This document shows positions 44,089 to 53,024 of a DNA stretch of 64,000 bases, piece after piece. The DNA is from JAYOEY01 sp038120295 (GTDB lineage: Bacteria; Pseudomonadota; Alphaproteobacteria; MPNO01; UBA2964). The stretch is taken from the NCBI GenBank assembly GCA_038120295.1, contig JAYOLL010000014.1:15072-79071 (forward strand), read 5' to 3'. The first letter of the stretch is position 1. The number at the start of each line of letters is the position of its first letter. The notes under the pieces are model-generated. The model made no database searches, was not told the DNA's origin, and saw nothing but the letters and a program-made list of their open reading frames with translations. Both the position numbers and the translations under genes were made by a program.

Positions 44089-44652
44089 CTATACCTTGCC
44101 CTGCAAGAGCTTCTTCGGCAGGACCGCCACGGTCGGCCGGCTGATCTTGCGCGAATGGTGATAGGCCTCGGCGATCATGGGCAGCCGGTCGCGGCTCTCG
44201 ATGACGGTATAGGGCAGGTTGATCGAGTCCATGACATCGTCGAGATAAAGCCCGTTCGAGACATGAAATTTCGCACCGTCGTCGAACGTGCCGCGCTGCG
44301 TAATCATGATGAAGACGGGAATTTCGTATGTGTAGTTTATCTTGGTCAGCGCATAGACCACGGTCATCAGGCCGGATGCCCCCATTAGCGCCACGGCACC
44401 GGTGCCGGAAAGAAAGGCGCCCGAACACAGGCCGATCGCCGATTCTTCCCGGTTAACGGGCACATGGGTAAAGCGCTCGTCCTGTTCGAATCGCGCAATG
44501 GTCTGGGCGATCCAGTCGTCCGGAAGGCTGGCTACAAGCGAAATACCGGCGTTGGCGCAAATGTCCGTAATTTCCGTCGCCACCTCGAGAGAGTATCCGC
44601 TGGCGGTTGCGCGCGCAGCGGAGGCTTCGGAAGCCTGCTGTAAACTATCCAC
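44089..44652 (-). CDS. ThDP decarboxylase, alpha (PYR-domain) subunit
   Basis: A 187-residue partner with the pyrimidine-binding domain only. VPVNREESAIGLCSGAFLSG holds the activating Glu; GASGLMTVVYAL follows, and the C-terminal part ends KISRPTVAVLPKKLLQ. It starts at GTG 44652 with AAGGAG nine bases upstream. It lies nine bases before the beta gene. Together the two form one active site across the subunit interface. The rhodanese-like gene lies 67 bases upstream on the same strand. Confidence 0.8.
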   Translation of the reverse strand: MDSLQQASEASAARATASGYSLEVATEITDICANAGISLVASLPDDWIAQTIARFEQDERFTHVPVNREESAIGLCSGAFLSGTGAVALMGASGLMTVVYALTKINYTYEIPVFIMITQRGTFDDGAKFHVSNGLYLDDVMDSINLPYTVIESRDRLPMIAEAYHHSRKISRPTVAVLPKKLLQGKV

Positions 44653-44719
44653 GTGAATCGTCTCCTTTTTCTTCCGGTAAAGCTAATCATCGTAGCGAAA
44701 CCGTGTCAAAACCCTCAGA

Positions 44720-45130
44720 TCAGCCTTCGGTTTTCTCTACCGGAGCGCCGGCTTCCCTCCAGGCCGCAAATCCCCCTTCAATATGTGAGACGCGGTCCAG
44801 GCCCAAATCCTGAGCCGTTTTTGCCGCCAGGGCAGAACGCCAACCAGACGCGCAAAAAAATACGAAATGCCTGTCCTGCCCGAAAATGTCCTTGTGATAG
44901 GGGCTCTCCGGATCGATCCAGAATTCCAGCATTCCACGCGGGGCGTGAAATGCTTCGGGTATCCTGCCTTCCCTGTTCAGTTCCCGGACATCCCTCAGAT
45001 CGACGAACATGGCGTGGTCATTGCCGAACAGGGCTCTTGCCCTCTCAACCGGTAGATTGTCGATCTCCGCCCTTGCAGTTTCCGGGAGTTCTTTGATTCC
45101 TGTCGGCATTCCAGATTTTCCCGCTGCCAT
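44720..45130 (-). CDS. Rhodanese-like domain protein
   Basis: A 136-residue single-domain sulfurtransferase. The active loop CASGWRSALAAKTAQDLG follows FVFFCASGWRS, with catalytic Cys; FVDLRDVRELNREGRIPEAFHAPRG is the usual N-terminal part. It could carry persulfide sulfur or be part of a sulfur pathway with the downstream split decarboxylase. A second ATG at 45109 is an alternative start; neither has a strong ribosome site. Confidence 0.86.
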   Translation of the reverse strand: MAAGKSGMPTGIKELPETARAEIDNLPVERARALFGNDHAMFVDLRDVRELNREGRIPEAFHAPRGMLEFWIDPESPYHKDIFGQDRHFVFFCASGWRSALAAKTAQDLGLDRVSHIEGGFAAWREAGAPVEKTEG

Positions 45131-45169
45131 TAACCGAAACCATTTCTTCTCATATTATCATTCTAGGGG

Positions 45170-45200
45170 TTGGCATTTTGAGCAACGCTTATGTTATATA
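45170..45200 (+). promoter_or_regulatory. Possible promoter of tRNA-Asn
   Basis: TTGGCA and TATATA, 19 bases apart, lie 38 bases before tRNA-Asn. The spacing is longer than ideal, so this is a weak prediction. Confidence 0.35.
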
Positions 45201-45237
45201 CCCCGCTCGCTGACGCGAAAGCGTTCGGGATCGCTGA

Positions 45238-45313
45238 TCCCCGGTAGCTCAGTTGGTAGAGCAGGCGGCTGTTAACCGCCTTGTCGCTGGTTCGAGTCCG
45301 GCCCGGGGAGCCA
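45238..45313 (+). tRNA. tRNA-Asn (GTT)
   Basis: A 76-base cloverleaf: acceptor TCCCCGG pairs with CCGGGGA, the D arm AGCTCAGTTGGTAGAGC is canonical, the anticodon loop CTGTTAA has GTT, and the T arm CTGGTTCGAGTCCGG follows. G discriminator and encoded CCA (45311-45313). Confidence 0.98.
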
Positions 45314-45318
45314 ATTCG

Positions 45319-45358
45319 AAAAGGGATCGGGTGCATAGGCCCGGTCCCTTTTTTTTCG
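45319..45358 (+). terminator. Rho-independent terminator after tRNA-Asn
   Basis: AAAAGGGATCGGG pairs with CCCGGTCCCTTTT (one T-G wobble) around an eight-base loop, and the strand continues with a T run. The stem starts six bases after the tRNA. Confidence 0.9.
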
Positions 45359-45461
45359 ACTGATACTGTTACCCGGGTTCATTCGAACTCCGCCCCGTAT
45401 CGTGACGTGTTGAATTCTACCCTCTAATCGCATCGCCTTCTTCGCTGGGATGGCGAACTGT

Positions 45462-45512
45462 CAGGGCGCACCGTTCCGATCCGCGTTCCGATCCGGCGTG
45501 CGTTGCGCCCTG
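45462..45512. repeat. Tandem 12-base repeat inside a 9-base inverted repeat
   Basis: CGTTCCGATCCG occurs twice in direct succession (45472-45483 and 45484-45495). The pair is enclosed by a perfect inverted repeat, CAGGGCGCA at 45462-45470 and TGCGCCCTG at 45504-45512. It lies about 100 bases before the FIST gene. The remaining sequence of 45358-45610 is AT-rich near the gene, with no other visible element. Confidence 0.8.
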
Positions 45513-45610
45513 CCCTCCCTTACCGCACAGGCCAATCAAATTTAGCAATTCGTTAATCCTTTCCCGTTAACCCTTTCTTTCGATTTTCTTAAAGAGCAGG
45601 GAAACAAAGG

Positions 45611-46750
45611 ATGCTTGCAGCGCAATACGAGCGGCGTGGACCAGATAACTGGACCAGAACGGACGGATGCTCAAACGGTCTGTCTCCGCAGCTTGTAATT
45701 TATTTTGGCGACCGGATCGTCATGGCAGAGAACGATTGCCATGCAGAGCTCAAAGCAATGTATCCCGAAGCACATCTCCTTGGATGTAGCACTGGCGGCG
45801 AGATTCTTGCGGATGAAGCGCTCGACGGCAGCATAGTCGCCACGGCGATTGAGTTCGAGAACACGGACATTCAGCTGGTCTCGGCCAATCTCCGCGACTA
45901 CGCGGGCATATTCGAATGCGGACGCGATCTCGGACAGCAACTCATGGCCGACAACCTGGGCTCGGTTTTTGTCCTGTCCGACGGCACGGATGTAAATGGA
46001 AGCGACCTCGTGCGTGGTATCACCGAGATTATCGGCAGGGACATCCCCCTTACCGGCGGGCTTGCGGGCGACGGTGACCGGTTTGGCGAAACGCTGGTCG
46101 GTATTGACGATCGTCCGTCGTCGGGAATTATCGGTGCGCTCGGTTTCTATGGCGACAGCTTTGTGATGGGGCATGGCAGTGTCGGAGGCTGGGATGAGTT
46201 TGGTCCTAACCGCGCGATTACGAAGTCGTCCGGAAACGTGCTCTATGAACTCGATGGAGAACCTGCCCTTGAGCTATACAAGCGATATCTGGGCCCTGAA
46301 GCAAACGAACTGCCAGGAAGCGCCCTGCTGTATCCCCTGCGTGTCTGGCCACCGGAAAACCCTGATAGCGACGTCGTTCGTACAATCGTTGGCATCGATG
46401 AAGACGCACAGAGCCTGATATTCGCTGGCAATGTTCCTGAGGGTTACCTCGCCCAGTTGATGCAGGGCAATTTCGGCCGTCTTATCGACGGGGCGGCTTC
46501 TGCCGCGGGCAGCGCCAAGCAGGCAGTCAACGGCAATAACGGCGTTGCGATCCTCGTCAGCTGTATCGGACGGAAACTGCTTCTGGGACAGAGAGCCGGA
46601 GAGGAAGCCGAAGCGATCAAGGATATCCTTGGCGACAATATTGCGCAGCTTGGTTTTTACTCTTACGGCGAAATTTCGCCCCATGCAAAGTCCGGTATGT
46701 GCGAACTGCACAACCAGACCATGACCGTTACCGTCATTTCCGAGAACTGA
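45611..46750 (+). CDS. FIST domain sensor protein, NosP-like
   Basis: A 379-residue protein with FIST N and FIST C domains throughout, recognised by LLGCSTGGEILADEALDGS, FVLSDGTDVNGSDLVRGI, PLTGGLAGDGDRFGETLV and the C-terminal GAASAAGSAKQAV and ILVSCIGRKLLLGQR. FIST proteins are proposed small-molecule sensors; in Pseudomonas and other bacteria the FIST protein NosP binds heme and nitric oxide and controls a hybrid histidine kinase encoded next to it. The kinase gene follows here after 18 bases, which supports the same layout. Heme or nitric oxide binding is not shown by sequence. AGGG is nine bases before the ATG. Confidence 0.85.
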   Translation: MLAAQYERRGPDNWTRTDGCSNGLSPQLVIYFGDRIVMAENDCHAELKAMYPEAHLLGCSTGGEILADEALDGSIVATAIEFENTDIQLVSANLRDYAGIFECGRDLGQQLMADNLGSVFVLSDGTDVNGSDLVRGITEIIGRDIPLTGGLAGDGDRFGETLVGIDDRPSSGIIGALGFYGDSFVMGHGSVGGWDEFGPNRAITKSSGNVLYELDGEPALELYKRYLGPEANELPGSALLYPLRVWPPENPDSDVVRTIVGIDEDAQSLIFAGNVPEGYLAQLMQGNFGRLIDGAASAAGSAKQAVNGNNGVAILVSCIGRKLLLGQRAGEEAEAIKDILGDNIAQLGFYSYGEISPHAKSGMCELHNQTMTVTVISEN

Positions 46751-46768
46751 TTGCCGGCCTGATCCGGT

Positions 46769-48922
46769 ATGCACAAGCTCCTTGCCCGCCAGCTCAAACG
46801 AGCCAGCAAAAACGTCGATGGCCAGCTAGACATCGACGCTTTGCTCCAGCTCGTCGAAAGCGCTTATGACGAATTCGATTCACAAATAAACCGTACCCAG
46901 CATGCCTTTGCCCTCATGTCAGATGAGATGAGGGCGTTAAATCAGAAAATTCTCAGGGAAGCGGAAGCGAAAGAGCTCGCTGAATCCCAACTGTTCGATG
47001 CAGTGGAGAACATTGATCAGGGGTTCGCGCTGTTTGATGCCGATGACAGGCTCGTGGTGTTCAACGAACGCTATCGTCAGGACCTCGCCCCGCTTCCAAA
47101 GGAAGAAATATCTATCGGGAAAACCTTCGAAGAGCTGATCCGCCGAAGAGCCGAGATAGATCCGCATCCGTTAATCGGAAGCCTCTCCTTGGCCGAATGG
47201 GTGCGGAGGCGGGTGGACAGTCACCGAAATCCCCAGGGTCGCTTTGAAACGCGTAGCACCAATTCGAAATGGATGCTGGTCGAGGAACATAAAACCAGGG
47301 ATGGAGGGATCGCCAGCATTTATGCGGACATTACGGATCTGAAATGCCGGGAGCTCGAAATTGAAGAGAAATCCCGTCTGCTGGAAGTAATCCTCGACAA
47401 TGCCGACCAGGGCATTGTTCTGATCGCTGAAGACAATTCAATCAGCGGACATAACAGAGCGTTCCATGAGATGCTGGGCCTGCCCGCCCATCTTTGCCAG
47501 GAAGGCACATTATTTGAGGATGTTGTAGCGCATGCGGTCGAACGAAATACGTTCGGCGTGCACAAGACGGCGACCGTCTTCTGCGACATTGGCAAGGCTC
47601 TGCATTCGCGCCTGCCCTTCTCGCTCCTCCTGAGAGAAGAAGGACGGAGTATCGTCATCAAAGGTCACGAGATCGAGCAGCTTGGGTATTTCCTGAGCTG
47701 GACCGACGTGACCGACCGGGAACTGACCAGACAACTGCAGGCGAATGCCACCGAACTGACCCATGCAAAAGAAGCGGCTGAAGCCGCCAACCAGGCAAAA
47801 TCGGAATTTCTTGCAACCATGAGCCATGAAATCCGTACTCCGATGAACGGTGTTCTCGGAATGGCAAATCTGCTTCTACGGACCGACCTGTCTGACAAGC
47901 AGGAAAACTACGTGGAAAAAATCAAGAGCTCCGGCGAGGTCCTGCTCGGGCTTCTGAATAATCTTCTCGACCTGTCGAAAATCGAAGCGAGTCACGTCGA
48001 ACTGACTGAATCCGATTTCATCCCATCCGACCTCCTTGAGGATGTCGTAAGCCTGTTCCGTCCCGAAGCGGAGAGGAAGGGGGTCGAGCTGCTGACAATG
48101 CTGCCGTCGGCTCCTTCGGTTCCACTCATCGCCGACACCGGTCGCCTCAAACAGGTTCTGACGAACCTCGTTCACAACGCCCTGAAATTCACGGATATGG
48201 GCAAGGTAACCGTTCGTTTGAAGCAGACGCCTTTGACTGACGGCAAGGTTGGGCTCTATGTCGAAATCGACGACACGGGTATCGGCATCAGCCAGGAAAA
48301 GACGGCCACAATCTTCGAGAGATTCGTTCAGGCGGACGCGTCAACGACAAGGACCTATGGCGGCAGCGGTCTCGGACTCGCGATCTGCAAGGAACTGATC
48401 GGGATGATGGGCGGGGAAATCAGGGTCGAAAGCTCCGAAGGATATGGCTCCCGTTTCTGGTTCAGGCTCCCCTGCCCTGTCGCCCACAAATACACCGATG
48501 AGAAAACAGTTTCACCGATTGGGTCTTCGGTCGCCCCTTCGAAACGAAATCTTCGCGTTCTTCTTGCCGAAGACAATCAGGTCAATCAGCTGGTCGCCAC
48601 GGCCACCCTCGAAGAAGAAGGACATATCGTCGATGTAGTTTCCAACGGTGCTGAAGCCGTTCAATCGGTAGAGAACGCCCCGTACGACATTATCCTGATG
48701 GATATTCATATGCCCGTGATGGATGGCATCGAAGCGACCCGTGCAATACGGACGCTGTCCGGCGACAAATCCACCATCCCGATCATAGCGCTCACTGCCA
48801 ACGCGATGAGAGGAGACCGTGAGAAATATCTCTCAGCCGGCATAAACGAATACGCCTCCAAACCCTTCGTTCCGGAAGAACTCCTGGATATCATTTATCG
48901 AACGGTGCGCGCTTCGGCGTGA
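46769..48922 (+). CDS. Hybrid sensor histidine kinase, NahK-like
   Basis: A 717-residue cytoplasmic hybrid kinase without membrane helices. An N-terminal helical region (about 20-75) is followed by two PAS-like domains (about 75-190, AVENIDQGFALFDADDRLVV, and 200-315, NADQGIVLIAEDN), a dimerisation domain with His353 in MSHEIRTPMN, an ATP domain (NLVHNALKFTD, DDTGIGI, GGSGLGLAI) and a receiver with Asp645 in LMDIHMPVMDG. The absence of an output domain suggests phosphotransfer to a separate Hpt protein. It is translated right after the FIST gene and ends near tRNA-His. Confidence 0.9.
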   Translation: MHKLLARQLKRASKNVDGQLDIDALLQLVESAYDEFDSQINRTQHAFALMSDEMRALNQKILREAEAKELAESQLFDAVENIDQGFALFDADDRLVVFNERYRQDLAPLPKEEISIGKTFEELIRRRAEIDPHPLIGSLSLAEWVRRRVDSHRNPQGRFETRSTNSKWMLVEEHKTRDGGIASIYADITDLKCRELEIEEKSRLLEVILDNADQGIVLIAEDNSISGHNRAFHEMLGLPAHLCQEGTLFEDVVAHAVERNTFGVHKTATVFCDIGKALHSRLPFSLLLREEGRSIVIKGHEIEQLGYFLSWTDVTDRELTRQLQANATELTHAKEAAEAANQAKSEFLATMSHEIRTPMNGVLGMANLLLRTDLSDKQENYVEKIKSSGEVLLGLLNNLLDLSKIEASHVELTESDFIPSDLLEDVVSLFRPEAERKGVELLTMLPSAPSVPLIADTGRLKQVLTNLVHNALKFTDMGKVTVRLKQTPLTDGKVGLYVEIDDTGIGISQEKTATIFERFVQADASTTRTYGGSGLGLAICKELIGMMGGEIRVESSEGYGSRFWFRLPCPVAHKYTDEKTVSPIGSSVAPSKRNLRVLLAEDNQVNQLVATATLEEEGHIVDVVSNGAEAVQSVENAPYDIILMDIHMPVMDGIEATRAIRTLSGDKSTIPIIALTANAMRGDREKYLSAGINEYASKPFVPEELLDIIYRTVRASA

Positions 48923-48982
48923 CCGCGCATCAGGTTTCGGATCCGCCGATCGTCTCATTTTGAAAGTCAGGTCTTGGGGGAA

Positions 48983-49060
<78 letters not shown>

Positions 49061-49098
49061 ATCGGGATGCGGCATTCTGCCGTAATTTCCGGACGGTT

Positions 49099-49127
49099 TC
49101 TTTAGACGCGCGACCGGAAGGCGTCAA
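49099..49127 (-). promoter_or_regulatory. Predicted promoter of tRNA-His
   Basis: On the minus strand TTGACG and TAAAGA are separated by exactly 17 bases; the mature tRNA starts 39 bases after the -10 element. Pattern-based prediction. Confidence 0.55.
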
Positions 49128-49150
49128 CTCTTCTCGTCTGCCCTCGCCTA

Positions 49151-50311
49151 CTATTTTCCGAAGTGCTTTTGTAAGCGGTTCAGCGCCTCGTCAAGGGAAG
49201 CGATCTCCTTGCAAAAGCAGAAGCGCGCAAAATGGGCGATATCGCCGCTTTCATAGAAAGCACTGACAGGAACCGCGGCCACCCGCGCTTCGGTGGTGAT
49301 ATGGCGACAGAATTCCTCATCGGTGCCGTTAAAGCCGAGAGGACGGAAATCGGTGGTGATAAAATAGCTGCCCTGGCAATCGAGTACTTTGAACCCGATA
49401 TCCCGTAACCCGTCGCTCAGGTGGTCTCGCCTCGCCTGAAGATCGGCGGCCAGTCCGGTGAAATACTCATCCGCTTTTTCGAGGCCGTAAGCTACGGCGG
49501 CCTGCAGGTTCGGGGGCGTCGTGAAGGTCAGGAACTGATGCGCCTTGAGGATCGGCTGGAGGAGCGCGGGACAGGCGGTCACGTAGCCTACTTTCCAGCC
49601 GGTCAGAGAGAAAGTCTTTCCCGCGGACCCGATCCGGATACACCGATCGCGCATACCAGGCAGGCTCATGAGCGGAACATGTGAAGCGCCATCGAACACC
49701 AGGTGCTCGTATACCTCGTCGCAAAGCGCATAGGCATCGTAGCGAAGCACCAGGTCCGCAATAACCGAAAGCTCTTCCCTGCTGAAGACCTTGGAACAGG
49801 GATTCATCGGCGTGTTGAGAAGGATCAGCTTGGTTCGCTCGGAAAACGCTGCCGCGAGGCTTTCTTCCGGAAGCCTCCAGTCAGGCGGTTCGAGCCGGAC
49901 AAGTTTCGGCACACCGCCCGCCCTCCGGACTATCGGCAAATAGGAGTCGTAGAGCGGTTCGATGAGGACCACCTCGTCTCCTGGCTCGATCATCGCAAAC
50001 AGGCTGGATGCCAGAGCCTCGGTCGCGCCGGACGTCACGGCGACCTCGCTCTGCCAGTCGACATCCAGCCCGTAAAACCGTCTGTTGCTGTTTGCAACCG
50101 CCTGTCTCAGCGCCGGCAGGCCTGCCATAGGCGGATACTGGTTGAGTCCGTTACGGAGATAGCCTGTCGCGGCATCGACCACATCCGCCGGGCCATTTCC
50201 GTCGGGGAAGCCCTGCCCCAAATTCACGGCATTGTGTTCCTGTGCGAGCCGCGACATCGTTTCGAAAATCGTGGTTCCGTATGAGGACAGAATCGAGTTG
50301 GCTGGTTTCAT
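49151..50311 (-). CDS. Class I/II pyridoxal-phosphate aminotransferase
   Basis: A 386-residue fold-type I aminotransferase, related to methionine/kynurenine aminotransferases (YbdL type). NLGQGFPDGNGP near the N-terminus is the substrate-side motif; VTSGATEALASSLFA binds the cofactor phosphate; LNTPMNPCSKVF and ALCDEVYEHLVFDG give the Asn and Asp/Tyr; SAGKTFSLTGWKVGY contains the Schiff-base Lys. ATG 50311 gives a normal start; the open frame to 50482 is not conserved-looking. It is divergent from glnB. The substrate is not fixed by sequence. Confidence 0.9.
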   Translation of the reverse strand: MKPANSILSSYGTTIFETMSRLAQEHNAVNLGQGFPDGNGPADVVDAATGYLRNGLNQYPPMAGLPALRQAVANSNRRFYGLDVDWQSEVAVTSGATEALASSLFAMIEPGDEVVLIEPLYDSYLPIVRRAGGVPKLVRLEPPDWRLPEESLAAAFSERTKLILLNTPMNPCSKVFSREELSVIADLVLRYDAYALCDEVYEHLVFDGASHVPLMSLPGMRDRCIRIGSAGKTFSLTGWKVGYVTACPALLQPILKAHQFLTFTTPPNLQAAVAYGLEKADEYFTGLAADLQARRDHLSDGLRDIGFKVLDCQGSYFITTDFRPLGFNGTDEEFCRHITTEARVAAVPVSAFYESGDIAHFARFCFCKEIASLDEALNRLQKHFGK

Positions 50312-50504
50312 CTGGTTCAGTCCGCTCTGTTGCGAATCTGACCTACCACGCCGGCTGCGATTTGCGAAGAACCCTTCTTGGCGAGCTTTTACATGCTTAA
50401 AAATTAGGCAAGATGCCTGTTTAGAGAGCATTGCCTGAGACCGTGGAATTTGCCGGAATTCCAAAATACCATTTATTATCAATAAATTAACTTAATTTCT
50501 GTCT

Positions 50505-50520
50505 TGGCACGCTTTATGCA
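50505..50520 (+). promoter_or_regulatory. Sigma-54 promoter of glnB-glnA
   Basis: TGGCACGCTTTATGCA matches the -24/-12 consensus TGGCACG-N4-TTGCA at all but one base. GG and GC are separated by exactly ten bases. It lies 50 bases before the glnB ATG, so expression under nitrogen limitation with NtrC is likely. No NtrC site was confirmed. Confidence 0.8.
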
Positions 50521-50569
50521 TTCAATGACCGACAGAAACGTCGTTAATCAAATCGGTCCGGTGGAACCC

Positions 50570-50908
50570 ATGAAAAAAATTGAAGCGATCATTAAACCCT
50601 TCAAACTCGACGAAGTGAAGGAAGCACTTCACGAAGTCGGCGTGATGGGGCTTACCGTCATAGAGGCCAAAGGCTTCGGGCGGCAAAAAGGACACACCGA
50701 GCTTTATCGCGGGGCGGAATACGTCGTCGATTTCCTGCCAAAGGTAAAAATTGAGGTCGTCACGGACGACAACATGCTCGAACGTTCGGTCGAAGCCATC
50801 CAGCAAGCGGCCAATACCGGCCGGATCGGCGACGGCAAAATCTTCGTGTCGACGATCGATGAGGCCATCCGTATCCGAACGGGGGAGAAAGGATCGGAAG
50901 CGATCTGA
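50570..50908 (+). CDS. glnB: Nitrogen regulatory protein P-II
   Basis: P-II senses 2-oxoglutarate, ATP/ADP and, through uridylylation, glutamine. The 112 residues begin MKKIEAIIKPFKLDEVKEAL. Tyr51 of the T loop is in LYRGAEYVVDFLPK, with the preceding GFGRQKGHTE, as in GlnB proteins; the C-terminal IFVSTIDEAIRIRTGEKG binds the nucleotide. A longer frame starting at 50504 would overlap the sigma-54 promoter, and the ATG at 50570 has GGTGGA upstream. glnA is next. Confidence 0.97.
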   Translation: MKKIEAIIKPFKLDEVKEALHEVGVMGLTVIEAKGFGRQKGHTELYRGAEYVVDFLPKVKIEVVTDDNMLERSVEAIQQAANTGRIGDGKIFVSTIDEAIRIRTGEKGSEAI

Positions 50909-50971
50909 TTTTCCGCGATTTCAATCTAACAACCAGAAGATTAACAACACACAAGGAGCACGACTGTTCAG

Positions 50972-52381
<1,410 letters not shown>

Positions 52382-52416
52382 TCTTTCCGGATCGGATTTT
52401 TCCGGAACCGAAAAGG

Positions 52417-52446
52417 AAACCCCCGGCGACTGCCGGGGGTTTTTCT
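52417..52446 (+). terminator. Rho-independent terminator after glnA
   Basis: A stem AACCCCCGGC/GCCGGGGGTT with a four-base loop is followed by TTTTTC. It closes the glnB-glnA transcript 36 bases after the stop codon. Confidence 0.92.
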
Positions 52447-52510
52447 TTGCACTTCGGACTCGGAAGCATTGCCAGTACCAGGTGCCCGGCGATCCCGGAT
52501 CGGAAGTTTC

Positions 52511-52900
52511 TCAGGGCATATCCACCGGTCTCGGATCCCCTTTGCGATCGAGCGCAACGAACGTAAACAAGCCTTCCGTCACCTTGACCTCCTCTCCGCC
52601 CTGCCGGGCCTGCACCCAGGCAGAGACCGCGACGGTGAGAGACGTATTTCCTACCCGGACGACTTCGCCGAAACAGGACACGACATCGCCTACAGCGACC
52701 GGCCGATGAAACTCGATCTTGTCCACGGCCACCGTCGCAACCCGGCCTCCGGCGCGCCGATAGGCGATATTCCCGCCTGCCATATCCATCATCGACATCA
52801 GCCAGCCGCCGAAAATATCGCCGCTGGGATTGGTGTCCGCCGGCATTGCAATCATTCGGATCGCCGCGTCGATACTGGGCGGGGATAGAGAATCGGTCAT
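52511..52900 (-). CDS. Acyl-CoA thioesterase (YciA-like hotdog)
   Basis: A 129-residue single hotdog-fold thioesterase. The N-terminal PADTNPSGDIFGGWLMSMMDMAGG is the family signature, with the catalytic Asp in the GDIFGGW segment, and VDKIEFHRPVAVGDVVSCFGEV is the following strand pair. It probably hydrolyses acyl-CoAs of various chain lengths; the physiological substrate is unknown. Divergent from parE, with 124 bases between starts. Confidence 0.9.
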   Translation of the reverse strand: MTDSLSPPSIDAAIRMIAMPADTNPSGDIFGGWLMSMMDMAGGNIAYRRAGGRVATVAVDKIEFHRPVAVGDVVSCFGEVVRVGNTSLTVAVSAWVQARQGGEEVKVTEGLFTFVALDRKGDPRPVDMP

Positions 52901-53024
52901 TGCTGTGTTCTACCGTATCTGCGACAAAATCGCCTGCATCCCGCTATGTGATGTGGTTGAATATAACCTGTCTACAGCATATTGTCAGAAATGGCATCTG
53001 ACATTCGGGGACAGGTAAATTGCC

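Noticed and set aside
45472..45495. The tandem repeat as a CRISPR array
   Set aside because: Only two 12-base units in direct contact with no spacers, and no cas genes nearby.
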